Source: Hyphomonas atlantica corrig. (GTDB lineage: Bacteria > Pseudomonadota > Alphaproteobacteria > Caulobacterales > Hyphomonadaceae). From it: a stretch of 64,000 bases of DNA. Under the pieces are notes generated by a model that had not been told where the DNA came from, ran no database searches, and saw only the letters and a program-made list of their open reading frames with translations. This document shows positions 8,495 to 17,419 of this stretch, in pieces. The stretch is taken from assembly GCF_000682715.1 (NCBI RefSeq), contig NZ_AWFH01000001.1, positions 248,001-312,000 of the forward strand, in the 5' to 3' direction. The position numbers and the translations under genes are program-made. The first letter of the stretch is position 1. Each line of letters opens with the position of its first letter.

Positions 8495-9169
8495 CTAGAA
8501 ATCCAAATTGGTATAATGGGACACCGGCCTGACGGCCTGCAACCGGTCGGCCAGCAGGGGCCGGAAACTGGGCCGCGATTTCATGCGGGCATACCAGTCC
8601 TTCAACTCCGGCACGGCATTCCACTCGACATCGCCAAAATAGTCATAGGCCGACAAGTGGGCCGCTGCAGCCAGATCTGCCAGCGACAATTCACGACAGG
8701 CAAGATAGCCGTTCAATTCAAGCAGACCATTCAGGAAAGTCAGCCGCCCGCGAAGTGCATGGGCGCCTCGACGCAATCGTGCAGAATCGGGCTGGCGGTC
8801 CCGCTTTACCCATTGCATCACGCGCTCTGTCAGCAGCGTGTCTGTCACCTCTTCGCAGGCCGCCTCGACCCAGGCCCACAGCCTGCGGGCTTCGGCGCGC
8901 GCCGCCGGGTCCTGCGGCAACAAGGCCCGGCCTTGTGAGGTCTCCTCCAGATGCTCACAGATCGCCCGCGTGCCGCAGGCAAACATGCGCGGTTCGCTAT
9001 CAATCTCTACCAGTGCGGGGGCAACAGCCCCATGCGCGAGACGCGGCACATCCGGATGCGGCGCCCAGCTGGGCGATTCCAACGTCTCGAATCCCTCCCC
9101 CTTCTCGCCCAAAGCGAGGCGCACAAGCCTTCCGGCAGGATCAAGGGGCCAGTGGTAGAGCCGTTTCAT
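8495..9169 (-). CDS. fzlA: glutathione S-transferase family protein, likely FzlA-like division protein
   Basis: 224 residues with a thioredoxin-like N-terminal domain (YHWPLDPAGRLVRLALGEKG) and an all-helical C-terminal domain, the GST layout. The catalytic Ser/Cys near the N-terminus is not in its usual place. The protein ends in VSHYTNLDF; a conserved aromatic-acidic C-terminal tail of this kind is what I recall for FzlA, the essential GST-fold protein of Caulobacter that binds FtsZ filaments and sets constriction rate, and I recall fzlA lying beside queG there. That assignment is inference from memory of the tail and synteny; the safe call is GST family. Confidence 0.6.
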   Translation of the reverse strand: MKRLYHWPLDPAGRLVRLALGEKGEGFETLESPSWAPHPDVPRLAHGAVAPALVEIDSEPRMFACGTRAICEHLEETSQGRALLPQDPAARAEARRLWAWVEAACEEVTDTLLTERVMQWVKRDRQPDSARLRRGAHALRGRLTFLNGLLELNGYLACRELSLADLAAAAHLSAYDYFGDVEWNAVPELKDWYARMKSRPSFRPLLADRLQAVRPVSHYTNLDF

Positions 9170-9231
9170 GCATTCAACTTCTCATGGGATCACTGAAAAG
9201 GGTGTTAAATTCCAGCTGCTTTGAACCGCTT

Positions 9232-9260
9232 TTGCCTTTGCGCCAGCTATGGTTTTTATC
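9232..9260 (+). promoter_or_regulatory. possible promoter of the M1 aminopeptidase gene
   Basis: TTGCCT at 9232-9237 and TTTATC at 9255-9260 are separated by 17 bases, 35 bases before the start codon. The match to a sigma-70-type promoter is moderate; the divergent arrangement with the FzlA-like gene requires a promoter in this 125-base space. Confidence 0.3.
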
Positions 9261-9294
9261 TTCCAACTGTTTCATCCACTACAGGATCCTATCG

Positions 9295-12015
9295 ATGAAT
9301 TCTCTTCGATTCCGCGCAGCACTTGCTGGCGCTGTTTCCATTCTTGCACTCCAGGCGTGCGGCAACGCGGCCTCTGAACCCGGCAACGCGCCCGCTGGGC
9401 AAGACGCACCCATCGTGACCGAAGTGCCCCCGGCGGGCCAGCTGCCAACGGGTGTAACCCCGCTCGCCTATCGCCTTGATCTCAAGACCGATCCGGACGC
9501 CGACAGTTTTGGCGGCCTGGTGGAAATCGATGTCGATCTGTCTGCTCCACATGGTCGGATCTGGCTTCATTCGGTGGATCAGGACATTCTGGACGCGCGC
9601 GCCGTCTTGCCGGACGGTACCAGTGTTCCGGCCACCTTCACCGGCGACCAGGCACCGGGCGGGGTTTCGCGGCTGGATTTCGATACGCCCCTGCCCGCCG
9701 GACCGGCGACGCTCGAACTCAGCTATATCGCCCCTTACAATTTCGGCCTTGCCGGTCTCTACAAGGCCGTCCAGTCCGACACGGATTATCTGGCCACTCA
9801 GATGGAGGCGATTGATGCGCGCCGCATGGTGCCCTCATTCGATGAACCCCGCTTCAAGACGCCTTGGACGGTCACCGTAACCGCGCCAGCGGGAATGCAG
9901 GTGATTGCGAATGGCGAGGAGATCAATGCAAAGCCAGCTGAGGATGGCTGGGTGCGCCATGAATTTGCCAAGACCCGTCCGATCCAGTCCTATCTGGTAG
10001 CGCTTGCCGTCGGACCATATGAAGAGCGCATTGCGGCAGATATTCCCGCCACAGCCCTGCGCGCAGAGCCGATCCCGCTCCGCGGATTTGCCGCCATCGG
10101 CAAGCGCGACAAGCTGGCCGAGTCGCTCGACATTACGGATGAAATGCTGCTGTGGCAGGAATCCTATTTCGACTATCCGTACCCCTATGGAAAACTGGAC
10201 CTGATCGCTGCACCCGAATTCGCCTATGGGGCCATGGAGAATGCCGGGGCAATCATCTATCGCGAAGCTGCGCTGCTGATGGACGAGCAGACCAGCCTTG
10301 CGCGGCGTCGCGGCGTACTGACAACACATGCGCATGAGCTGGGCCATCAATGGTTTGGCAATCTCGTCACGCCGAAATGGTGGAACGACATCTGGCTGAA
10401 CGAAGCCTTTGCGACCTGGATCAGCTACAAGACCATGCATGCCGTCGACCCGGATGGCGAATGGAACCTCAGCCCAATCCTCGCCGGCCTTTCCGCAATG
10501 GGCTCCGACAGCCTGGTCGCCGCCCGCCAGATCCGCAATCCGATCAACGCCAATGGTGATATTCTGGATGCATTTGATGCCATCACCTATCGCAAGGGTG
10601 GCAGTGTGCTGAACATGTTCGAGACCTATCTTGGCGAGGAAGACTTCCGCGCTGGCATCCGGCTGCACATGAAGCGGTTCGAAGATGGCGTCGCTGACGC
10701 GGATGACTTCATGCAGAGCATTGCCGACGGATCCGGCCAGCCGGAGATTGTCTCCTCCTTTACCAGCTATATCAGCCAGCCAGGCATTCCGTCGCTGGAT
10801 GTCGCCGTATCGTGCCCTGCGCCGGATGCGGGTCTGATCACGATCACGCAGAAACGATGTGCACCGCTCGGCTCTGACATTGATCCGGATGCACAGGTCT
10901 GGGAAATCCCGTTTGCCGCGCGCATCAACGGCCCGACCGGCGATCGCACCATACGCCAGATGCTGAAGGACCGCGTGACGGAAATTCCACTGGATGGCGG
11001 ATGCGCCGACTGGGTCATGCCGAATGCGGACGGCACTGGATACTGGCGTTTCGACACGGGCAGCGACAACCTCAATGCGCTGATCGACGCCTATGACGGC
11101 CTGTCCGATGGCGAGCAGATCCTGTTTGCAGATGCCCTGGAGTCCGGCTTCCGCGCCGGACGGATCAGTATAGAAGACCTCAAGCGCGGCATTGAGGCCA
11201 CGACGAGCGGTCATCCCCGCGCCGTATCTGAGGCTACCGGCGTCATCCCAACTCTGGACCGGCTGCTTGATGAAACCGGACAGGAGAATTTGAGAACGTG
11301 GGTTCAGGCGACCTATGGACCGCTGGCGGAATATCTGGAATCCTACCCGGCGACAGCGCTGTCGCAACAGGAAGTGCTTCTGCGCGACAAGATCTATAGC
11401 CTGCTTCTGGAATATGGTGACCGCCCCGAAGATCGCAGCGCATTGCTGGACCGCGCACAGCGTTATATCGGCGCCAATGGCATACCGGACCAGTCTGCCC
11501 TGCCCCCGGAGGATCTGGGCATTGCCATGAAGATCGGCGCGGAAGATGGTGGACCGGCCTTCTATGATGCCGCGACCGCATATCTGCCCTCCGTCACCAA
11601 CCAGACTGAACGGCGCACACTATTGGCGGCGCTGGCCAATCGCGGTGATGAATCAATGGTCGAAGACCTGTTCGCCGAAAGCCTGAAAGGTTCGTATTCG
11701 GCCGATGAAGTCTTTGCGGTCGTCAGCAGTGCGCTCTCGAATGACACAGCCAAGGACCGTGCGTGGGAGATCTTCATGGCGGAGTTCGGCGCCATCGTGG
11801 CGCGGATGCCCGAGATTCGCAAACCCCAGCTTGCTGGCATGACGGGCTATGTGTGCAGCGTTCAGAAATCGAGTGACATTGCGGCCTTCTTTGAAACGAA
11901 AGGCGCCCTGATCCCCGGCTATGAACGCTCGCTGGCTCAGGGTGTAGAGCGGGCCCAATTGTGCAGCGCGCTCAAAACCCAGAAGGCGTTGGATGTAAAG
12001 AACGCTTTCCAATAG
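9295..12015 (+). CDS. M1 family metallopeptidase, exported lipoprotein
   Basis: 906 residues from ATG 9295. The start MNSLRFRAALAGAVSILALQ followed by AC gives a lipoprotein signal with lipobox LQAC. The gluzincin core is intact: GAMEN at about residue 311, zinc motif HELGH beginning near residue 347 and the second Glu 19 residues after the last His in NEAFATW. A C-terminal ERAP1-like helical domain fills the rest, as in aminopeptidase N. It should remove N-terminal residues from peptides in the periplasm or at the outer membrane. Longer frames upstream run through the divergent gene and lack a signal, so they are rejected. A strong terminator follows. Confidence 0.93.
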   Translation: MNSLRFRAALAGAVSILALQACGNAASEPGNAPAGQDAPIVTEVPPAGQLPTGVTPLAYRLDLKTDPDADSFGGLVEIDVDLSAPHGRIWLHSVDQDILDARAVLPDGTSVPATFTGDQAPGGVSRLDFDTPLPAGPATLELSYIAPYNFGLAGLYKAVQSDTDYLATQMEAIDARRMVPSFDEPRFKTPWTVTVTAPAGMQVIANGEEINAKPAEDGWVRHEFAKTRPIQSYLVALAVGPYEERIAADIPATALRAEPIPLRGFAAIGKRDKLAESLDITDEMLLWQESYFDYPYPYGKLDLIAAPEFAYGAMENAGAIIYREAALLMDEQTSLARRRGVLTTHAHELGHQWFGNLVTPKWWNDIWLNEAFATWISYKTMHAVDPDGEWNLSPILAGLSAMGSDSLVAARQIRNPINANGDILDAFDAITYRKGGSVLNMFETYLGEEDFRAGIRLHMKRFEDGVADADDFMQSIADGSGQPEIVSSFTSYISQPGIPSLDVAVSCPAPDAGLITITQKRCAPLGSDIDPDAQVWEIPFAARINGPTGDRTIRQMLKDRVTEIPLDGGCADWVMPNADGTGYWRFDTGSDNLNALIDAYDGLSDGEQILFADALESGFRAGRISIEDLKRGIEATTSGHPRAVSEATGVIPTLDRLLDETGQENLRTWVQATYGPLAEYLESYPATALSQQEVLLRDKIYSLLLEYGDRPEDRSALLDRAQRYIGANGIPDQSALPPEDLGIAMKIGAEDGGPAFYDAATAYLPSVTNQTERRTLLAALANRGDESMVEDLFAESLKGSYSADEVFAVVSSALSNDTAKDRAWEIFMAEFGAIVARMPEIRKPQLAGMTGYVCSVQKSSDIAAFFETKGALIPGYERSLAQGVERAQLCSALKTQKALDVKNAFQ

Positions 12016-12026
12016 GAAACTTGCAG

Positions 12027-12052
12027 AAAGGCCCGCCAATGCGGGCCTTTTT
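12027..12052 (+). terminator. intrinsic terminator of the M1 aminopeptidase gene
   Basis: Perfect 10-base-pair stem AAAGGCCCGC (12027-12036) / GCGGGCCTTT (12041-12050) with loop CAAT, followed by TT and ending in a five-T run overlapping the stem. It starts 11 bases after the stop codon. Confidence 0.9.
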
Positions 12053-12091
12053 CATGATCGAATTCATCTGAGCGGGCTGTCATGTAGTCTT

Positions 12092-12309
12092 GGTCTTGTC
12101 GCGCCCTAGCCATAGGGGCGTGGCGGTCCGGCCGGGACGGTGACGTCGTTTTGGCCAGCGGATGGAAGGCGGCCCACTGCGCAGGGGTCTACTCTCCTAT
12201 CCACCCTCCTGTTTTGTCCCTGCCTGAGGCGTCGCCTCCCATCCGCAAGGACCACTCACCCAGAAGAACCGGAAGGGAACTCTCCCTATCCGGATTTCCG
12301 TGCGAGACC
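12092..12309 (+). ncRNA. candidate structured non-coding RNA, about 218 nt, unassigned
   Basis: The 293-base space between the aminopeptidase and gdhZ holds no convincing gene but a set of fully nested complementary segments: closing stem 12092-12099/12302-12309; hairpin 12100-12122; stem 12125-12129/12249-12253 enclosing 12158-12165/12239-12246 (perfect 8 bp), 12181-12186/12218-12223 and hairpin 12226-12238; and hairpin 12269-12293. The closing stem and the first hairpin use G-U wobbles that would be A-C mismatches on the other strand, which favours the + strand. I see no RNase P, tmRNA, SRP or cobalamin-riboswitch signature; 6S RNA is not excluded. No intrinsic terminator at the 3' end, which touches the gdhZ stop codon. 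Expression is inference. Confidence 0.5.
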
Positions 12310-15300
12310 TAGTGGCGCATGAACTGGCGCAGCGCATCGACCGCTAGCACGAACCGCGCGAACGCCCAGTTGCGATCCTTGCCCAGCGTATGCAACTCCT
12401 CCAGCAGGGCGCGGCGCGCCCCGTCCCGCTCATCCAGCCAGGCCTGCGCGCCGTTTTCAGACAGCGCCTTCTCGGTGGCATCCGCCTGCATGCGAACCAG
12501 TTCGTTCAGCAGGCGACGCCCGGCGACACGGTCCCAATAATCCGCATGCAACAGATTGTCCCGTGCCATCGCCCGCAGGCGATCGATGCGAAGCTGGTCG
12601 CCAACCATGTAAAATGCCTTGCCGGCCTCTGGCACTTCGACCTGCATTTTTCCGGCAAGGTCTACCACGAGCAGGCCCTGCGCAAACTGCCCCATCGCTG
12701 ACGCCCAGCGCGACAATTCCTCTGACACGCCCCGCTTCATCAGGCCCCGCGCTTCGCGTTCGATCCGCGCCGCCGGGAATGGCGAATGGATATGGCTGAG
12801 CGCCGCCTTGAACTCGTTCAGCGGTGCCTCGGTGCGCTGCACCGCTTCGCCCACGCGAAGGTCCGGATGGGTCTCGATAAACCAGAGTGCTGCATCGACC
12901 ATCGCACTCGCTGCATGCAGGCGCAGATCGGTCTGCACTTCGGCCGGCACGATATTGTCGAGCTGGTCGACCTCGCGCTGGAAACCGTCAAAATTCAGCA
13001 CGGCCCGCGCCGCTTCCAGCCCGCGCGCAACTTGCGCATTGTCACTGCCCGTCACTTCCCGCAAGCGCAGCAGCGCCACCGGCCCTGCCATGTCCAGCAT
13101 GCGATTGGCGATGATGGTGGCGATGATCTCCCGCTTCAGCCGGTGATTGGTCATCGCCTTCGTGTAGGTGTTGATCGGGCTCGGGAAATAGTTCGTCAGA
13201 AGATCATTGAAATATGGATCGTCCGGGATATCAGAGGCCACAATATCATCGAACAGCGTGATCTTCGACCAGGCCAGCAGAACGGCCAGCTCTGGCCGAG
13301 TAAGTGGCTGGCCGCGTTCAGCGCGCACCTTCATCTCGCCGGTTTCCGGCAGGGTTTCCAGCGCCCGGTTCAGCACGCCTCGATTCTCCAGATACTCCAT
13401 CAGGCGCTCCAGCGCGTCATGGTCTTCCTTCGCGGTGGCTTCCGCCAGTGTCAGGGCGAAGGTCTGGGTGTAGTTGTGGCGCAGGACAAGTGCCGCAACC
13501 TCATCGGTCATGTCGGCGAGCAACTCGTTGCGCTTGTCGGCCTGCAGATCGCCTTCGCGAATGGCTTCGGCCGCCAGGATCTTGATGTTGACCTCATGGT
13601 CTGACGAATCGACGCCCGCAGAATTGTCGATCGCATCGGTGTTGATATGCCCGCCGCGCAGGGCGAACTCGATCCTGCCAGCCTGGGTGACGCCGAGATT
13701 GGCCCCTTCCCCGATAACTTTCACTTTCAGCTCATCCGCATTCACACGGATTGCATCATTCGCCCGGTCGCCCGCCATTGCGTGGCTCTCATGCGCGGCC
13801 TTCACATAGGTGCCGATGCCGCCGAACCAGAGCAGGTCAGCCGGGGCCTTCAGCAAGGCGTGGATCAGTTCATCGGGCGTGACCGCATCCTTGGACAGGC
13901 CAGTCAGCGCCTTGATCTGGTCATTCAGCGTGATGGACTTTGCGGACCGGTCAAATATGCCGCCGCCTTCGGACAGGATGCCCTTGTTATAGTCTGCCCA
14001 GCTGGACTGGGGCTTGTCGAACAAGCGCTGGCGTTCGGCCAAATTCTTGCCGGCATCGACCGGGTCCGGATCGATAAAGATGTGCATGTGGTTGAATGCG
14101 GCGACGAGACGGATTTCCGGAGACAGCAGCATGCCATTCCCGAATACATCCCCGCTCATATCGCCCACGCCGATCACGGTGAAAGGTTCGGCTTGAATGT
14201 CCGTACCCAGCTCGCGGAAATGGCGCTTGACGGCTTCCCAGCCGCCCCGCGCGGTAATTCCCATTTTCTTGTGGTCGTAGCCCGCAGAGCCGCCGGACGC
14301 AAAAGCGTCGCCCAGCCAATGCCCCATTTCTTCACTGATGGCATTTGCCGTATCCGAGAAGGTTGCCGTGCCCTTGTCGGCCGCGACAACGAGATACGGA
14401 TCCTCCCCGTCCCAGACGATCGTATCAGCGGGGTGTGACACCTCCCCTTCCACCAGATTATCCGTGATCCCCAGAAGCGCGCGGATGAACTCCTTATAGG
14501 CATCACGGCCGGCTTCGAACCAGGCATTTCGGTCTGAACGATCCGGCAATTGCTTCGGCAGGAAACCACCCTTGGACCCAACCGGTACGATCACCGCGTT
14601 CTTCACCTGTTGGGCCTTCACAAGGCCAAGCACTTCCGTGCGATAGTCCGACGCACGATCCGACCAGCGCAAGCCGCCCCGCGCTACAGCGCCGAAGCGC
14701 AAATGCACGCCTTCGACCTGCGGGCTGGACATGTAGATTTCCCGGAACGGCTTCGGTTCCGGCAAATCCTCCAGCTCGCGGCTGGCGATCTTCAGGCTGA
14801 CAAAGCTATACGGCTCACCCTCACTGTTTGTCTGATAGAAATTCGTGCGTTGCACCGCGAGGATCAGATCGGCCAGACGGCGTAGCACCTGATCGTCTGC
14901 CAGCGCGGAAACGTCGCGCAGCGACATTTCGATTTCCTCGCGCACTTTCTCCGCAGCGTGAGAACGTTCTGCCAGTGACATCTCCCGCGCAGGATCGAAC
15001 CGTGTCGCGAACAAATCCAGCAATTGCCGCGCAATGCCCGGATATGTGGAAAGCGCCGTCTCCTGAACATATTGAGGCTGTTCCATACCACTCTGGCGGC
15101 GATAGCCGGCAAGCGCACGGATCAGGGCCGCGTCACGCCAACTCGCCCCGGCGCAGAGGACCAGCTTGTTGAATCCATCATTTTCGGCGCGCCCGCTCCA
15201 AACCGCCACAAATGTATCTTCCAGTGTGGTCCGGATATCGTTCAGATCGATATAGGCACCATTCGACGTGCACATGACCACGTCGTGCACCCAGTAGGTT

Positions 15301-17036
15301 TCCGGCGCATCCTCCGCAGGGCGCTCCGTCGGGCGCACCGGGAAGCCTGTTTCGAAATCGACGAAGAATCCCATTTTCTCGAAGATCGGCACACAGGCTG
15401 ATAGCGGAATGGATCCATTGCGAGAATAAATCTTTACGCGGATCTTGTCTGCGCCATCGCGCTCCATTCGATAGGCTCGCGCGAGGATCGGGTGCGCGGC
15501 CGATAGATTTGCCATTGCGGCGACATCGCGCATGGCCTCATCCGGGCCGAATGCCTCGCGATAGGCTGCGTTGAACGCCCCAATGAACGCCCGCGCGTTC
15601 TCCTGATGGGCACGTTCGAGGTCAGATTGCACAAGCGCCGAACGGAACCCCTGCTCCCATGTCCGCGCGATCTCAACGATGCGTTTTTCCAATGCCGCAA
15701 GATCCGGCAACGGATGGCCCTGATCCAACCAGATTTCAAAATGAACCCGCACAAGCGTCTCGGAATCGAAGTAAGGTCGGAAACGCGTGACCCGTCCCTT
15801 GTACGCCGTCACCAATTCTTGGGTGATACGCTGGCGCATTGTGGTGTCATAGGCTTCACGTGGCACGTAGACGATGGCCGTGACAAAGCGGTCGAACTGG
15901 TCCTGCCGCACGAACAGCCGCGTGCGCGGACGACCAATCAGGTGCAGCGCGCCGACAATGATCGGATGCAGGATCTTCGAGGAAGTCTGGAACAACTCAT
16001 CCCGCGGCCAGGTTTCCAGTAGATTGGTAAGCGCCTTCTCCGTATGCCCGCCCGGCGTCGCCCCGGCAGCTTCCAGAATGGCGGCAATACGACGACGGAT
16101 CAACGGAATGGACCGCGCGGTCTCGTCATAGGCTTCCGCCGTGAACAGGCCCAGGAAGCGCACTTCACCGTTCACGCGACCTTCAGCGTCATATTTCTTG
16201 ACGCCCACATAGTCGCACGCAACCCGACGGTGGACGAGGCTGACCAGCGTCGATTTCGCGACAAGGATCGGATAGGGCTCCGACAGGTGCGCACCAATCT
16301 CTGGCGTCAGGATCAGAGGCTCGGCCTCACGCGACAGGACGTTCAGCTCCCCATCGCGCAGGACGCCGAGATTCGACCCTTCGACCATGATGGGCTCTTC
16401 CGGCAGCACGTGCCCCTCGGCATCAGTCTCGAAATCGTACTCGCGACAGCCGAGAAAAACGAAATGCTCCCGCGACAACCATTTCAGGAAGGCCACCGCC
16501 TCATCGCGGTCCATGTCCTTCAGGTGGCTCACACCTTCCAGCCGGGCGATCTCCTGCTGCATACGTGCGCGCATTGGCTCGAAATCGGCTACAGCGACCG
16601 CGTTATGGGCCAGCGCTTCCCGCACCCCCTGCTTGAGGCGCTCTGCCTCCAAATGCGTCAGGATCGGCAGGTGGACCTGAATGATCGATATGCTGCGACC
16701 GTCCTGCAGCTTCACAATCGGGTGAAACAGCGCAGCAACCTCAAAGCCCTGCGCGCCGCATTCGCCGAGGACGGAGTCCACCAGGAAGGGCATGTCAGGG
16801 CTGACCGTCTCCAGAATGGTGCGAGACAGCGAATTGCCCTCAGCGCCCTCAGCTTCCAGCAGGACCCGCACATCCTGATCGCCAGCGGCAACCTCCACGG
16901 CCCAATCCCAGTGCCGACGCGCGAGGGATTTTAAATCCTCCTGCGTCAGGCCCGTTAAATCTTCATGCCCCGATTCACGGTGAATTTGGTCAAATACCTG
17001 CTCGATTGGCTCAGATGAGGCAGGAATTTCTGTCAT
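12309..17036 (-). CDS. gdhZ: NAD-specific glutamate dehydrogenase, large (about 180 kDa) type
   Basis: 1575 residues, the normal size for the L_180 class. An N-terminal half of ACT-like regulatory regions precedes the catalytic core, where FGAVARGGLRWSDR (near residue 785) and KAQQVKNAVIVPVGSKGGF (near 805) match the family's glutamate/catalytic-Lys region, followed by the Rossmann part with GVGDMSGDVFGNG. It deaminates glutamate to 2-oxoglutarate with NAD in the cytoplasm. The Caulobacter orthologue GdhZ also moderates FtsZ assembly; whether that holds here is not visible. Single gene with a long 5' region containing alternative hairpins (see 17161-17210). Confidence 0.95.
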   Translation of the reverse strand: MTEIPASSEPIEQVFDQIHRESGHEDLTGLTQEDLKSLARRHWDWAVEVAAGDQDVRVLLEAEGAEGNSLSRTILETVSPDMPFLVDSVLGECGAQGFEVAALFHPIVKLQDGRSISIIQVHLPILTHLEAERLKQGVREALAHNAVAVADFEPMRARMQQEIARLEGVSHLKDMDRDEAVAFLKWLSREHFVFLGCREYDFETDAEGHVLPEEPIMVEGSNLGVLRDGELNVLSREAEPLILTPEIGAHLSEPYPILVAKSTLVSLVHRRVACDYVGVKKYDAEGRVNGEVRFLGLFTAEAYDETARSIPLIRRRIAAILEAAGATPGGHTEKALTNLLETWPRDELFQTSSKILHPIIVGALHLIGRPRTRLFVRQDQFDRFVTAIVYVPREAYDTTMRQRITQELVTAYKGRVTRFRPYFDSETLVRVHFEIWLDQGHPLPDLAALEKRIVEIARTWEQGFRSALVQSDLERAHQENARAFIGAFNAAYREAFGPDEAMRDVAAMANLSAAHPILARAYRMERDGADKIRVKIYSRNGSIPLSACVPIFEKMGFFVDFETGFPVRPTERPAEDAPETYWVHDVVMCTSNGAYIDLNDIRTTLEDTFVAVWSGRAENDGFNKLVLCAGASWRDAALIRALAGYRRQSGMEQPQYVQETALSTYPGIARQLLDLFATRFDPAREMSLAERSHAAEKVREEIEMSLRDVSALADDQVLRRLADLILAVQRTNFYQTNSEGEPYSFVSLKIASRELEDLPEPKPFREIYMSSPQVEGVHLRFGAVARGGLRWSDRASDYRTEVLGLVKAQQVKNAVIVPVGSKGGFLPKQLPDRSDRNAWFEAGRDAYKEFIRALLGITDNLVEGEVSHPADTIVWDGEDPYLVVAADKGTATFSDTANAISEEMGHWLGDAFASGGSAGYDHKKMGITARGGWEAVKRHFRELGTDIQAEPFTVIGVGDMSGDVFGNGMLLSPEIRLVAAFNHMHIFIDPDPVDAGKNLAERQRLFDKPQSSWADYNKGILSEGGGIFDRSAKSITLNDQIKALTGLSKDAVTPDELIHALLKAPADLLWFGGIGTYVKAAHESHAMAGDRANDAIRVNADELKVKVIGEGANLGVTQAGRIEFALRGGHINTDAIDNSAGVDSSDHEVNIKILAAEAIREGDLQADKRNELLADMTDEVAALVLRHNYTQTFALTLAEATAKEDHDALERLMEYLENRGVLNRALETLPETGEMKVRAERGQPLTRPELAVLLAWSKITLFDDIVASDIPDDPYFNDLLTNYFPSPINTYTKAMTNHRLKREIIATIIANRMLDMAGPVALLRLREVTGSDNAQVARGLEAARAVLNFDGFQREVDQLDNIVPAEVQTDLRLHAASAMVDAALWFIETHPDLRVGEAVQRTEAPLNEFKAALSHIHSPFPAARIEREARGLMKRGVSEELSRWASAMGQFAQGLLVVDLAGKMQVEVPEAGKAFYMVGDQLRIDRLRAMARDNLLHADYWDRVAGRRLLNELVRMQADATEKALSENGAQAWLDERDGARRALLEELHTLGKDRNWAFARFVLAVDALRQFMRH

Positions 17037-17160
17037 GTGGATTGCTCGCGAAATAGCTTAACCGAGCTTCCCATCTAGACCGCGCCGCATCCCGGCACAA
17101 CTCATTGCCGCAAATGAATTTCCCCTGCGTCACAGGTTGAAGGTGGCGGTTGATTTTACT

Positions 17161-17210
17161 GGGTCCAGAATAAATCGGACCCGCCGAACGGGGACGTGTC
17201 CGGCGGGTCC
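17161..17210 (-). promoter_or_regulatory. mutually exclusive inverted repeats in the gdhZ leader region
   Basis: The 383 bases between gdhZ and the AI-2E gene (17037-17419) hold no convincing gene. GGACCCGCCG (17177-17186) pairs perfectly with CGGCGGGTCC (17201-17210), and its first six bases can instead pair with GGGTCC at 17161-17166 across a ten-base AT-rich loop. Both hairpins lie about 125-175 bases upstream of the gdhZ start, so they would be in its leader if transcription starts in the AT-rich stretch near 17270-17400. A separate inverted repeat ACCAAT/ATTGGT spans 17321-17340. No T-run makes either a normal terminator. Confidence 0.4.
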
Positions 17211-17419
17211 TACAGGCCGATTCCGCAGGCTGGGTGGGGGGACGCACGCGGAGGGCCTGATCTCGTTAATTTTGCAAGGGCAATGCCATTTACAAGATGC
17301 GGTCAGCAGCGATCGACATTACCAATTATTGAGTATTGGTTTTGCGCTGACATAACAATTACAAAGTTGCCCCCATTTGGCATAGATTATCGTTTTTCAC
17401 CATAGGTGTGAACAGCTCC

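Noticed and set aside
9835-11367. 510-codon frame opposite the M1 peptidase
   Set aside because: Covers the zinc-binding core of a clear M1 enzyme in antisense; no independent features.
12092-12309. RNase P, tmRNA, SRP or cobalamin riboswitch identity for the RNA candidate
   Set aside because: The conserved sequence blocks of these classes are not present on either strand.
12140-12322. 60-codon frame in the gdhZ-aminopeptidase space
   Set aside because: Pro/Arg-rich, no ribosome site, and it overlaps the nested stems of the RNA candidate.
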